55,486 bases of DNA, from the NCBI GenBank assembly GCA_030147945.1, contig JASBUL010000038.1, positions 1-55,486 on the forward strand. The letters are read 5' to 3'. The DNA comes from Oceanococcus sp. Its GTDB lineage: Bacteria > Pseudomonadota > Gammaproteobacteria > Nevskiales > Oceanococcaceae. Within the stretch, counting starts at the first letter, position 1, and each line of letters opens with the position of its first letter. Below the pieces are notes generated by a model. That model saw nothing but the letters and a program-made list of their open reading frames with translations. It searched no databases and was not told the origin of the DNA. Shown here piece after piece: positions 1 to 9,040 of the stretch. Position numbers and translations under genes: made by a program.

Positions 1-769
1 CAAAGCCACCGGCAAACAACACTTGCTGAATTGATGCCGGCAGGCCCAGACGCAGCAACCCGGCCATCTGCTCGCGCGAGGGCATGCGCTCGAGAAAGCC
101 ACTGCCGCGGGCATGCCGCAAAGCCAGGTAAAAGTAGATGCTGGTGCCGATCATCATGCTGATCGCTGTGCCCAGCCCGGCGCCCTGTGTGCCCAGCGCG
201 GGAAAGCCGAAATGCCCGAAGATCAAGGCGTAATTCAGGAATACGTTGATGACATGCATGATCACCAAGGTGCGCATGTACAGGCGGGTCTGACCGACCG
301 CACTCCAGAAACCGCGAAACGCGAAGTTCATGCCCACGAAGATGATCGCCAGCACCCGCATCTCGAAATACTGCGCGCCCTCCCGGGCCGCGCTGGCATC
401 GCTGAGCAGGGCCGCAACGATCGGCGCTGCCGCAAACCACAGCAGAATACTCACCGGAATCCCGTAAACTAGCGCAACCAGCAGCCCGCCGTTGAGCGAA
501 ACCGCGCTGTTACGCGAATCCCCGGCACCCACCCTGCGTGCTGCCAGGGCCTGAACCGCCGACGACATCCCGGTCACCGCAGCCACCGACAGGAATGCCA
601 GAAAGCTGACCATGCCAACGCCAGCCAGGGCTTCCGCACCAAGCCGGCCGACCATGGCTGTATCGACCAGATTGAGAATGTTCTGCGAGGTCATGCCGCC
701 GATGATCGGCAACGCCAAAGCCAGGATCTCGCGGCGCCGCTGGCCCGTCACCGCCACTTTGAATGTCAC
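1..769 (-). CDS. MATE family multidrug/sodium efflux transporter, C-terminally truncated by window edge
   Basis: Inner-membrane cation-coupled efflux pump of the MATE family. The minus-strand frame has no ATG. I place the start at GTG 769, which overlaps the engB stop in a GTGA arrangement, giving an N-terminus VTFKVAVTGQRRREI followed by hydrophobic helices. The early segment reading PIIGGMTSQNILNLVDTAMV, then GRLGAEALAGV, is the characteristic MATE first-helix region. The frame stays open through hydrophobic segments to base 1 (LGLPASIQQVLFAGGF), so about 256 codons are visible and the remainder lies left of the window. Translational coupling to engB is likely. The substrate cannot be told from sequence. 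Confidence 0.85.
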   Translation of the reverse strand, partial: MTFKVAVTGQRRREILALALPIIGGMTSQNILNLVDTAMVGRLGAEALAGVGMVSFLAFLSVAAVTGMSSAVQALAARRVGAGDSRNSAVSLNGGLLVALVYGIPVSILLWFAAAPIVAALLSDASAAREGAQYFEMRVLAIIFVGMNFAFRGFWSAVGQTRLYMRTLVIMHVINVFLNYALIFGHFGFPALGTQGAGLGTAISMMIGTSIYFYLALRHARGSGFLERMPSREQMAGLLRLGLPASIQQVLFAGGF

Positions 770-1401
770 GAAGCGGCAACCTCGCCGCGCAGCAGGTCTG
801 AAATGCGCGCCCGCGCCTCATCCACCCCCTGTTTCGCGGTGGCCGAGAACAGCTGCGCGGTGTACAGCGGGTTTTGCGCGTTGAGCTCTCGCTCTATTTG
901 AAACAGCGCTTGCTTTGCCGCATTGCGGCTGAGCTTGTCGGCTTTGGTCAGCAACACATGCACCGGCAGAAAGCGCGGCGTAACCCAGTTGAGCAGCTGC
1001 TGGTCGAGCTCCCCCAGACCACGCCGGATGTCCACGATGAGCACCACTGCGGCCAACTCGTCACGATGACCGAAATAGCGCTCGATCAAATTGACCCATT
1101 GCACCTTGATGGCCTTGGGCGCTGCAGCGAAACCGTAACCAGGCAGATCGGCCAGATGGCCAACCTCGCCCAGCGTGAACAGGTTAATCAGCTGTGTGCG
1201 TCCGGGTGTTTTACTGGTCCGGGCCAAACTGTTCTGCCCGGTTAGCGCGTTCAGCGCGCTCGACTTCCCAGCATTGGAACGTCCGGCAAAGGCGACCTCA
1301 CGACCACCGCGCGGCAGGTCCGGCAAACGCGCCGCCGACAGCACAAAAGCCGCGCTGCGCCACAGGCGCGCAAGTTCTGCGTTTCTCGCAGCTTCACTCA
1401 T
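766..1401 (-). CDS. engB: ribosome-biogenesis GTP-binding protein EngB (YihA/YsxC)
   Basis: Small GTPase (211 aa) needed for late assembly of the large ribosomal subunit. The G motifs are present in order: P-loop GRSNAGKSS at about residues 40-48, switch I threonine in KTPGRTQ (65-71), G3 DLPGYG (85-90), G4 TKAD (152-155) and G5 SATAKQG near residue 190. The length matches the family. It is transcribed divergently from the cytochrome c4 gene across an 83-nt spacer and overlaps the MATE gene by 4 nt. In enterobacteria and Pseudomonas engB sits next to polA; here polA lies about 9 kb away on the other side of the tam operon. Confidence 0.97.
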   Translation of the reverse strand: MSEAARNAELARLWRSAAFVLSAARLPDLPRGGREVAFAGRSNAGKSSALNALTGQNSLARTSKTPGRTQLINLFTLGEVGHLADLPGYGFAAAPKAIKVQWVNLIERYFGHRDELAAVVLIVDIRRGLGELDQQLLNWVTPRFLPVHVLLTKADKLSRNAAKQALFQIERELNAQNPLYTAQLFSATAKQGVDEARARISDLLRGEVAAS

Positions 1402-1484
1402 AGGTTAAAATCTCGCATCTTCATCACAATAATTGAAAAACCGGTGGCCGTGGTCACCGCGTTGCTATTAGGAGTTTCTTCACG

Positions 1485-2117
1485 ATGACGCGCGTTTCGC
1501 TGGTGACGGCCCTGATCCTGGGTCTGGGATGCACAACGGCCATGGCCGCTGAATCTTCGCACGCTGCCCAGGGCGGCGACGCTGCTGCCGGCAAAACCAA
1601 GTCGGCCGTGTGTGCAGCCTGCCACGGCGCGGATGGCAACAGTACGAATGGCGAATGGCCGAAGCTTGCGGGTCAGCACGCAAGTTATCTGGAAAACCAG
1701 TTGCACGCCTACAAATCCGGCGAGCGCAAAAATCCGATCATGATGGGCCAGGTGATGTCACTGTCCGACCAGGACATGAAGGATCTGGCCGCTTATTTTG
1801 CAGCACAGCCGCTCAAACCGGGTGTCGCTAACCCCGATCTGGCCAAGCAGGCTGAAGCGCTGTACCGGGGCGGTCGTGCCGAAGCCGGTATCCCGGCCTG
1901 CTCCGCGTGTCATGGGCCGCAAGGCGCCGGGAACGCCGCTGCCGGCTATCCGGCGATCCACGGTCAGCATGCGCAATACACCGCCGCACAGCTCAAGGCT
2001 TACCGTAGCGGTGAGCGGGCGGGAACCGACATGGCCAAGATGATGTCACAGGTAGCCACCGAGCTGAGCGACGCGGACATCGAAGCCTTGGCTTCCTACT
2101 TGTCCGGTCTGCACTGA
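1485..2117 (+). CDS. dihaem cytochrome c4 family protein
   Basis: Periplasmic dihaem c-type cytochrome (210 aa) that passes electrons to terminal oxidases. A signal peptide occupies about residues 1-21 (hydrophobic core then AMA-AES). Two CXXCH haem sites are visible, CAACH (43-47) and CSACH (139-143). Each is followed by a methionine-rich segment (MMGQVM about 87-91, MAKMM about 183) that can supply the axial ligand, and the two halves are internal duplicates, as expected for cytochrome c4. An AGGAG ribosome-binding site lies about 11 nt upstream of ATG 1485. The next gene, dsbA, follows after a short gap; the pairing of c4 with dsbA is common in gammaproteobacteria. Confidence 0.93.
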   Translation: MTRVSLVTALILGLGCTTAMAAESSHAAQGGDAAAGKTKSAVCAACHGADGNSTNGEWPKLAGQHASYLENQLHAYKSGERKNPIMMGQVMSLSDQDMKDLAAYFAAQPLKPGVANPDLAKQAEALYRGGRAEAGIPACSACHGPQGAGNAAAGYPAIHGQHAQYTAAQLKAYRSGERAGTDMAKMMSQVATELSDADIEALASYLSGLH

Positions 2118-2154
2118 TCGCTCGTCGTTGAACACATCTACGGGATTCCAATAC

Positions 2155-2793
2155 ATGTTTCGCCAGTTACTGATAGTTGCCTGCGCCGCACTGCCCATCG
2201 CGTGTAGCGCCGCGGATGAAGCCAAGTACCGCTACAAGGAGCACTATCAGCCGTCGCGTTCCGCCATCAGTGATCCAAACCCCAGCCAGCCCGATGTGTT
2301 CGAGGTGTTCTGGTACGGTTGCCCGCACTGCTATCACTTCGATCCGCTGGTCGAGAAATGGAAGGCGAGCAAGGCTGACGATGTGAATTTCCAGCGTTTG
2401 CCGTTCTCGCTGGGGCGCCCGCAGGGCCTGTTGCACAGCCGTGCGTTCTACACCGCAGAGAGTCTCGGCATTCTCGACAAGATGCATCCCATCCTGTTCG
2501 CTGCGATTCACGAAAAGCGCAATCCGCTGGCTTCCGAGGCGGCGATCCAGAAAGTCTTCGTTGACGAAGGCGGCGTGATGCCCGAAGTGTTCAGCGAAAC
2601 CTTCAACAGCTTTGCCGTTGAAAGCAAGGTTCAGCAGGCCGAAGCAACCATCCGCAAGCTGGGACTCAACTCGGTTCCGGCCATGAGCGTGGATCTCAAG
2701 TACTGGACCGGCGGTCGTGAAGCCGGCGGTTTCCAGGGCATGCTGGATGTGGTCGACTTTCTGACCGAACAGTCGCGCGGCAGCAGCAAGTAA
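2155..2793 (+). CDS. dsbA: thiol:disulfide interchange protein DsbA
   Basis: Periplasmic oxidase that inserts disulfide bonds into secreted proteins. I choose ATG 2155, because the protein then begins with a signal peptide (MFRQLLIVACAALPIACSA). An in-frame TTG at 2128 would add a nine-residue polar leader and is unlikely. The active site CPHC is at residues 56-59 (FWYGCPHCY), and a cis-proline loop reads NSVPAMSV near residue 180. Total length is 212 aa, normal for DsbA. It lies between cytochrome c4 and the M14 peptidase gene, with a 9-nt gap to the latter. Confidence 0.94.
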   Translation: MFRQLLIVACAALPIACSAADEAKYRYKEHYQPSRSAISDPNPSQPDVFEVFWYGCPHCYHFDPLVEKWKASKADDVNFQRLPFSLGRPQGLLHSRAFYTAESLGILDKMHPILFAAIHEKRNPLASEAAIQKVFVDEGGVMPEVFSETFNSFAVESKVQQAEATIRKLGLNSVPAMSVDLKYWTGGREAGGFQGMLDVVDFLTEQSRGSSK

Positions 2794-2802
2794 AGGGCGC
2801 GC

Positions 2803-3708
2803 ATGCGAGCAGTCCCGGCCATCCGCCCGGGCGGGTGGCTACGCGCCTCGATCATCGGCCTGCTCAGCGTCTGCGCGACGCTGACCCAGGCCGCGGATGC
2901 GCCATCGCGTGAATCCCAGGCGAGTGCTGAACAGCACTGCCGCAAATACGCCGAGCGACTCGGCAGTGTCTATTCCAGCGATTGCGACGACGGCCGGTTC
3001 TACTTCAGCGGCCACACCTCGGTGTCCGGTGAACCCATCCTGCTGCGTGACTTTCCAGCCGCGCAGAACGACGCGCCCCGGGTGCTGGTGGTCGGTGGTA
3101 TTCATGGTGACGAGCTGAGCTCGATCAGCATCGTGTTTGCATGGATGCGGGAGCTCAAAGCGCGCCAGGCTCAGACCTTTCACTGGCGCATCACGCCCAG
3201 CATGAATCCTGACGGCTTGCTGCGTCCCGATGCCCAGCGCACCAATGCCAACGGGGTCGATCTCAACCGCAACTTCCCGACGCCCAACTGGGAGGAGGAG
3301 TCGAGCGCCTACTGGGTCGATCGCACGCACCGCAATCCACGCCGTTACCCCGGACCGGAACCGTTGTCCGAACCCGAGTCGCGCTGGCTGTTCGCCGAAA
3401 TCGAGAAATTCGAACCGGACGTGATTGTGGCGGTCCACGCGCCTTACGGCATCGTCGATTTCGATGGCCCGTCGGTTCCCCCCAAAAAGCTGGGTCACTT
3501 GTACCTCAACCTGCTCGGCACGTATCCCGGTTCACTGGGCAATTACGCCGGGGTGGTGCGAGGCATCCCCGTGGTGACGGTGGAACTGCCCTCGGCCGGC
3601 AGCATGCCGACAGCCCGCCAGCAGGACAAAATCTGGCTGGACTTGCTCAATTGGCTGGACGAAAAGATTGATCGTCCGGTCCAACGCGCGGCCAAAGACA
3701 CACCCTGA
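2803..3708 (+). CDS. periplasmic M14-family zinc carboxypeptidase (MpaA-like)
   Basis: Predicted exported metallopeptidase (301 aa) with a signal peptide over about residues 1-31. The M14 set is complete: zinc ligands H101 and E104 (in GGIHGDE), substrate-binding NPDG (135-138) and NRNFP (155-159), third zinc ligand H212 (VHAP) and the likely catalytic glutamate E261 (VTVELP). The short HGDE-type architecture resembles murein tripeptide amidase MpaA more than digestive carboxypeptidases, so a role in trimming peptidoglycan peptides is plausible but inferred. Its stop codon shares one base with the tamA start (TGATG), implying translational coupling. Confidence 0.85.
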   Translation: MRAVPAIRPGGWLRASIIGLLSVCATLTQAADAPSRESQASAEQHCRKYAERLGSVYSSDCDDGRFYFSGHTSVSGEPILLRDFPAAQNDAPRVLVVGGIHGDELSSISIVFAWMRELKARQAQTFHWRITPSMNPDGLLRPDAQRTNANGVDLNRNFPTPNWEEESSAYWVDRTHRNPRRYPGPEPLSEPESRWLFAEIEKFEPDVIVAVHAPYGIVDFDGPSVPPKKLGHLYLNLLGTYPGSLGNYAGVVRGIPVVTVELPSAGSMPTARQQDKIWLDLLNWLDEKIDRPVQRAAKDTP

Positions 3709-5435
3709 TGCGCTCAGGCGCGCCAAAACGCTGGCGCTACGGCAGCGCCGTGCTGCTCGGACTGGCCATCACCACACTGGCCGATGCCGGGGTCCGCGTC
3801 AGCGGTCTGGACAAAGCCCAACACGACAATGTCATGGCCTGGCTGACGCTGGCCCGGCTACCCGAAGATGCCGCCCGCAGCGTGGTGTTTCGGCGTTTTC
3901 GTCAGGCCGACAAGGAAATAAACAGCGCCTTGCAGGCTTTGGGGCACTACAGCCCGGTGATCAGCCGCAAGCTCGATTTCCAGGATGGCCAATGGCAGGC
4001 GTCCTTTGACATACAGGCCGGCCCCCGCACATTCGTGCGCAGCACGAGCATTCGATTTCAGGGACCCGGCGCGGAGTCCCTGCAGGCTCAGTTTGGCCAG
4101 GATGGTCTGACCGACCTGCCGCTGCATCATGACAAATACCGTGCGCTCAAGGATCGCTTGCTGAACGTTGCGGTAAACCGCGGTTATATCGATGCCGAAA
4201 TCAGCAGCGCCAAGCTGCTGGTCAATCCCGAACAGGCCCGCGCCGACATCGAGCTGATCATCGACACCGGGCCACAATTCCGCTTCGGTGAGATCGCGAT
4301 CGAGCAGGACATCCTGGCGGACAGCTTTCTACGCCGCTATGTGAAGATCGAGCCGGGTGATGTGTTCGATGCCGATCGCCTGCTCGAACTGCAGTTGCGC
4401 TTGTCCGATCTGGATTACTTTCAAACGCTGGATGTCTCCACCCGACGCCCGCAGGAAGACCAGCCGCTGATCGACATCGATATCGTCACCACACCGAAAA
4501 AACCGCAGCGCTATCAGCTCGGCCTCGGTTACGGGACCGACACCGGCCCGCGTGCATCCCTGGCAACGGAATTTCGCCATCTCAACCGCCGTGGCCACCG
4601 CCTGCGCAGTGACCTGCGGGTGGCGGAGAAACAGCAGGACTGGAGCGCACGTTACCTGATTCCCACCGGTACAGAGGTCGGCACCAACTGGTCGCTCAAG
4701 GCCGGCTACGCAGCAGAGGAATTCGGCGACGCCAAATCCGAAGCCTGGCAATGGCAGCTGGCCCTGACCGAAGTCAGCGGCCCCCGGTTGTGGCAGTACT
4801 ATGTGGGCTACGAGATCGAGTCGTTCCGCGTTGGTGAAGATCCGCGCAGCGAAACCAAGCTGCTGATGCCCGGCACCAGTCTGACCCTGCGCCGCACCGA
4901 CAGCGACCTCAATCCGCGGCGTGGCTACAAGGTCTTTGCCGATGTTCATGGGGCGCATAGCGCCGTCGTGTCCAGCGACAGCTTCCTGCAGATGCTGGTG
5001 CAGAGCCGCCTGATCCTGCCGTTGGGCAGCAAGAGCCGGGTCCTGATTCGCGGCCAGGCGGGTTACAGCATCGTCGGTGAGATTTCTGAGCTTCCGCTGT
5101 CGCAGCGCTTTTTCGCCGGTGGAGACCAGTCGGTCCGCGGGTACGCCTATCAGTCGCTTGGTCCGACCAATGAGCGTGATGAAGTCATCGGTGGCCAGTA
5201 TCTGAGCGTGGCCAGCATCGAACTGGACCGTCTGCTGTTCCGAAATTACGGGCTGGCCGTGTTCTTTGATTACGGCGGCGCCAGCGATCAGCCGGGTGAA
5301 TCGCTGTTTCGCGGTGTCGGCGCCGGCCTGCGCTGGCGCACGGCCATTGGCATGGTACGTGCAGATTTTGCCCACCCGCTGGATGGCGATGAGCGCGGGA
5401 TTCGGCTGCACATCGGTATAGGAGCCGAGCTGTGA
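3708..5435 (+). CDS. tamA: translocation and assembly module TamA (Omp85 family)
   Basis: Outer-membrane barrel subunit of the TAM complex (575 aa), which works with TamB in outer-membrane protein insertion and envelope lipid homeostasis. It has a signal peptide ending near DAGVRVSG, about three POTRA repeats in the first ~260 residues, and a C-terminal 16-strand barrel with the Omp85 loop-6 motif VRGY (around residue 477) and a terminal beta-signal ending IGIGAEL. Size matches E. coli TamA (577 aa). It overlaps the upstream peptidase gene by 1 nt and tamB by 4 nt (GTGA). Confidence 0.95.
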   Translation: MRSGAPKRWRYGSAVLLGLAITTLADAGVRVSGLDKAQHDNVMAWLTLARLPEDAARSVVFRRFRQADKEINSALQALGHYSPVISRKLDFQDGQWQASFDIQAGPRTFVRSTSIRFQGPGAESLQAQFGQDGLTDLPLHHDKYRALKDRLLNVAVNRGYIDAEISSAKLLVNPEQARADIELIIDTGPQFRFGEIAIEQDILADSFLRRYVKIEPGDVFDADRLLELQLRLSDLDYFQTLDVSTRRPQEDQPLIDIDIVTTPKKPQRYQLGLGYGTDTGPRASLATEFRHLNRRGHRLRSDLRVAEKQQDWSARYLIPTGTEVGTNWSLKAGYAAEEFGDAKSEAWQWQLALTEVSGPRLWQYYVGYEIESFRVGEDPRSETKLLMPGTSLTLRRTDSDLNPRRGYKVFADVHGAHSAVVSSDSFLQMLVQSRLILPLGSKSRVLIRGQAGYSIVGEISELPLSQRFFAGGDQSVRGYAYQSLGPTNERDEVIGGQYLSVASIELDRLLFRNYGLAVFFDYGGASDQPGESLFRGVGAGLRWRTAIGMVRADFAHPLDGDERGIRLHIGIGAEL

Positions 5436-8400
5436 TCCGCTGGCTTTTGTATCGCTTCATTCCGTTCTACGTGCTGCTTACGGCAGTGCTGGCCATGGTC
5501 TTGCTGCTGACCTCCGAAACCGGTCTGCAGTGGCTGTGGAAGCAGGCCCAGCCGCATGTGCCAACAGGACTGAGCATCGACCGGGTCAGCGGACGGCTGA
5601 TCGGGCGCATCCAGGTCGACGGGCTGAGCTTCAGCAGCGACACACTGGAGCTTGAGGCCCAGCAGGCCTGGGTCGACTGGTCACCGCTGGCCTTGCTCCG
5701 GGGGCGCGTGCAGCTCAATGAAGTGGTGTTGCTCGGGGCCCGCATCAACACCCGGACAGCGGCCGAACCGGCGCCGCCCGGCGCCTTGCCCGAACGCTTG
5801 CCGAGATTGCCGGATGTCACCATCAGCGCGCTCAAGCTGCGTGATCTCAACTATCTCAGCGACGACCGCAGTGTGATCTCGCTGCGCCACGCGGATGCGC
5901 AGGCCGAACTCACCGACCAGGCCTTGCAGCTGCGCATCGCGGCACTGGACCTGAACGACTACGGCCGCTGGCAAGCCCAGCTGTCCGCACACATCGCGGC
6001 GCAGCAAATCACCATACGCGAGCTGACCGTGCAGGGATTGCACAGCCAGCCGCTGTACCTGGCGGCGGATGGCGCATGCCCCTGGCCAGCGCTGGATTGT
6101 GACGCCAATCTGAGCTGGAGCGCCCTGCGCTGGCCGCTCGGCAGCAGTGCCTGGTCCAGCCCCAGCGGCGAAGCCAAGCTGGCCCTGATCGAGCGCAAAG
6201 CGCACATTCTTCTGGATGCCGAACTGGATGGCGAGCAGATTCCGTCCTCGCGCCTGTTTGTCACCGTGCGCAGTCCCGACACGGCTGGGGAGTGGTCGGT
6301 GCAAGGGCAATGGGATCAACTCCCCGAGCCTGACCGCAGTGGCGCGGCTGAGCCTGCGCAGGTCAAGCTCGATGTGCTGTACAACGCCGCCTCCCAGAAG
6401 CTCAAGGCCTCACTGGATCTGGCCCGGATCGACTTTGCGGCCTGGGCACCGCAGTGGCCATCCTCCGTAAATGGCCAGGTCATCGCACAAGCCGATCTGA
6501 AGGACGGCGTGTCAGCGCAGCTCCCGGCCATCACGCTGCGCGGTCAGCTGCGTGATCAACCGTTGCAGCTCTCCACCAGCGGCGCCTACGCCGGCGTTCG
6601 TGACTGGTATGCCAAACAACTTTCACTGAGCTGGGCCGATGCTCAGCTCAAGGGTCACGTGCGCCGATCGCAGCGCTGGCAGGGCAAACTGCAATTGCGC
6701 GCGCCTGATCTGGGCAAACTGGACAACCAATTGCAGGGGCGCATTGGCGCTGATGTCGAAGTCAGCGGCGACGGCGCATTGCCGAGCGTCGACTGGACGC
6801 TCGACGGTGACAAGATCCACGCTGCCGGCTTTGACCTTTCGCGCCTGACGTCCAAGGGGCACATCTCGGCAAATCGGGTGAATCTCACGCTCGAGGCCGA
6901 GGACCTCACCGGTTCAGGTCTGTATCTGGAACAGCTGAATTTGCACAGCAGCGGGCGTCTGGACAACGCACGCAGCCAGCTCAGCCTGGATGAAGCGCGC
7001 GCTCAGGGCACGCTTGTTTTCAACAGCCGCTGGGACAACAAGACGCAGCGCTTGAAGGTCGAACTGGAGCAGGGCGAGTGGCGCCTGGGTCCGGCCCCGC
7101 GCCCGCCATTCATGGCCTGGACGGCGGAACCGGGGGCACGCCTGAGTTGGTCCAAAGCCGACGGCGTCAGCTTGTCCGAACATTGCTGGCGCAGCCACGA
7201 CGCGTCGTCATGCTTGCGCGGTCGCTGGGACACCCAGCAGGCCAGCGCCCGCTTGCAGCTCCGCGGTTACAACCTCAAGCGGCTACGCCGTCTGCTACCG
7301 CCCGGTAGCCAGGTGGACGGCGAAGTCGAACTCGATGTCGAGCTGGAACCCTCGGCCCTGTCAGCACCACTGGCGAGCTTAAGCCTGCGTACCAGTGCCA
7401 TACAGATCGCCACGCGTCAGGAGCAGGACGACATTCCTCTGCTGACGCTGTTGCCGGGCCAGCTCAAGGCCGATGCGCGCGGCCTGGCCGTGAATGCGCG
7501 CTGGGACTTCCCACTGCAGCTTGATGACGGTCGGCCCGGTGGTTTCAACGGCGAGTTTCAGCTTGATGAGCAACGTGCCGTGGACGGCCGACTGCGGGTC
7601 AAGCTGGACGACCTGTCGGTGATCAGTGCCTTCGTTCCTGAGGTGCTCAGCGCCCAGGGCCGCGTGAGCGGCGAACTGCGTATGAGCGGGCAATTGGACA
7701 AGCCGGCACTGGGTGGCAGCATCGAGCTGGACGATGGCCGTTTTCATCTGGATACACCGGATATCCACCTTGAGCAAACCCGGATCAGCCTGCGTGGTGG
7801 CGGCGACAACACCCTGGACCTTGAGGCCTCGACACGCTCTGGCGAAGGCCACATGCAGGTCGATGGCAAAGTCGACTGGTCTGGTGCGAAAGCCCATGTG
7901 AACGCACGCGTCAGCGGTGAGAACCTGCTGGCGGTCGATATTCCGGAAGCGCGGGTGCTGGTCAGCCCCGATCTCGCACTTGAAATCGCGCCCCCCAGAC
8001 TGAATCTGACTGGGCGCATCAGCGTGCCGCGGGCGGATATCCGGCCCCGCGAGATCAGCAGCCGCGGCGCCATCGCCCCCGACGCCGATCAAATCATCGT
8101 GGGTCAGGACAATCAGGCACGCGGCGGGCTTCAGGTGCACAGTGAAGTCGAGCTGGTGCTCGGTCACAACGTGCATTTCGAAGGGCTGGGTCTGACCACC
8201 GATCTGGACGGCCGGCTGAAAACCCGCATGCGCCCGGGGCGCGCCGCCACCGGCGAGGGTGATCTGCGCCTGCGCAACGGACGCTATAAGGCCTATGGGC
8301 AAAATCTGGAGATCGAGCGCGGACGGCTGATCTTCAGCGGCGGGCCCCTGACCGAACCTGGCCTGGACATCAAGGCCTATCGACAGGCCACCACGGAGAT

Positions 8401-8845
8401 CCGCGCCGGGGTCATCGTGCGCGGACCGCTGGACAAGCCGCAGGTCAGCCTGTACTCCGAACCCGGCATGCGCGAAACCGACCAGCTGAGTTATCTGGTG
8501 CTCGGGCGCGCAGCCGAGGCGCGCAGTGCTGATGATCAGGCCATGCTCAACAATGCGGCGCTGGCGCTGGGCCTAAAGGGCGGCGATTTCCTGGCCAAGC
8601 GATTCAAGGGCACGCTCGGTCTTGACGAGGTGTCCATTGGCACCCAGCCGGGTGAACAGGCCAATCAGGCCAGTCTGGTACTGGGTAAATACCTAAGCCC
8701 GGACATCTACGTCAGCTACGGCATAGGCCTGTTTGAACCGGTTTACACCTTCCGCCTGCGGTATCAGCTGTCGAGCAAATGGAGCCTGCAGACCGAATCA
8801 GGCGTGGAATCCGGCGGCGACCTGTTCTACACCATCGAGCGCTAA
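5432..8845 (+). CDS. tamB: translocation and assembly module TamB
   Basis: Very long periplasm-spanning AsmA-like protein (1137 aa) anchored by an N-terminal transmembrane helix (about residues 5-25, FIPFYVLLTAVLAMVLLL). The body is a regular beta-rich repeat structure ending in the conserved DUF490 C-terminal domain; LGKYLSPDIYVSYGIGLFEP and the tail FYTIER are typical. It bridges inner and outer membranes with TamA. The GTG start at 5432 overlaps the tamA stop. Somewhat shorter than E. coli TamB (1259 aa), as is common outside enterobacteria. Confidence 0.95.
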   Translation: MIRWLLYRFIPFYVLLTAVLAMVLLLTSETGLQWLWKQAQPHVPTGLSIDRVSGRLIGRIQVDGLSFSSDTLELEAQQAWVDWSPLALLRGRVQLNEVVLLGARINTRTAAEPAPPGALPERLPRLPDVTISALKLRDLNYLSDDRSVISLRHADAQAELTDQALQLRIAALDLNDYGRWQAQLSAHIAAQQITIRELTVQGLHSQPLYLAADGACPWPALDCDANLSWSALRWPLGSSAWSSPSGEAKLALIERKAHILLDAELDGEQIPSSRLFVTVRSPDTAGEWSVQGQWDQLPEPDRSGAAEPAQVKLDVLYNAASQKLKASLDLARIDFAAWAPQWPSSVNGQVIAQADLKDGVSAQLPAITLRGQLRDQPLQLSTSGAYAGVRDWYAKQLSLSWADAQLKGHVRRSQRWQGKLQLRAPDLGKLDNQLQGRIGADVEVSGDGALPSVDWTLDGDKIHAAGFDLSRLTSKGHISANRVNLTLEAEDLTGSGLYLEQLNLHSSGRLDNARSQLSLDEARAQGTLVFNSRWDNKTQRLKVELEQGEWRLGPAPRPPFMAWTAEPGARLSWSKADGVSLSEHCWRSHDASSCLRGRWDTQQASARLQLRGYNLKRLRRLLPPGSQVDGEVELDVELEPSALSAPLASLSLRTSAIQIATRQEQDDIPLLTLLPGQLKADARGLAVNARWDFPLQLDDGRPGGFNGEFQLDEQRAVDGRLRVKLDDLSVISAFVPEVLSAQGRVSGELRMSGQLDKPALGGSIELDDGRFHLDTPDIHLEQTRISLRGGGDNTLDLEASTRSGEGHMQVDGKVDWSGAKAHVNARVSGENLLAVDIPEARVLVSPDLALEIAPPRLNLTGRISVPRADIRPREISSRGAIAPDADQIIVGQDNQARGGLQVHSEVELVLGHNVHFEGLGLTTDLDGRLKTRMRPGRAATGEGDLRLRNGRYKAYGQNLEIERGRLIFSGGPLTEPGLDIKAYRQATTEIRAGVIVRGPLDKPQVSLYSEPGMRETDQLSYLVLGRAAEARSADDQAMLNNAALALGLKGGDFLAKRFKGTLGLDEVSIGTQPGEQANQASLVLGKYLSPDIYVSYGIGLFEPVYTFRLRYQLSSKWSLQTESGVESGGDLFYTIER

Positions 8846-8899
8846 GCCAGCGCGGATGCCGCCGGCACTGGCTGGCCGTACAATAGAGGGCTGTTTGTC

Positions 8900-9040
8900 G
8901 TGAATGTGCTGCCCGTGCGTCTGATCCTGCTACCCCTCGTCGTGATCGTGAGCCTGCTCGCTGGCTGCGGGCAAAGCGGTGATCTGTACCTGCCTGACAC
9001 ACCAACGACCGCCACAACACCAGCCCCACAGGACCACTGA
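8900..9040 (+). CDS. lptM: small lipoprotein LptM (YifL family)
   Basis: A 46-residue lipoprotein gene too short for most gene callers. GTG 8900 is preceded by GAGGG (8886-8890) at good spacing. The product has a short hydrophobic leader, lipobox LAGC, and the family signature CGQSGDLYLP immediately after the acylated cysteine. The rest is a Thr/Pro-rich tail ending APQDH. In E. coli LptM associates with the LptDE lipopolysaccharide translocon and promotes its oxidative maturation. The stop overlaps the lysA ATG (TGATG); the yifL-lysA order is widely conserved. Confidence 0.88.
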   Translation: MNVLPVRLILLPLVVIVSLLAGCGQSGDLYLPDTPTTATTPAPQDH

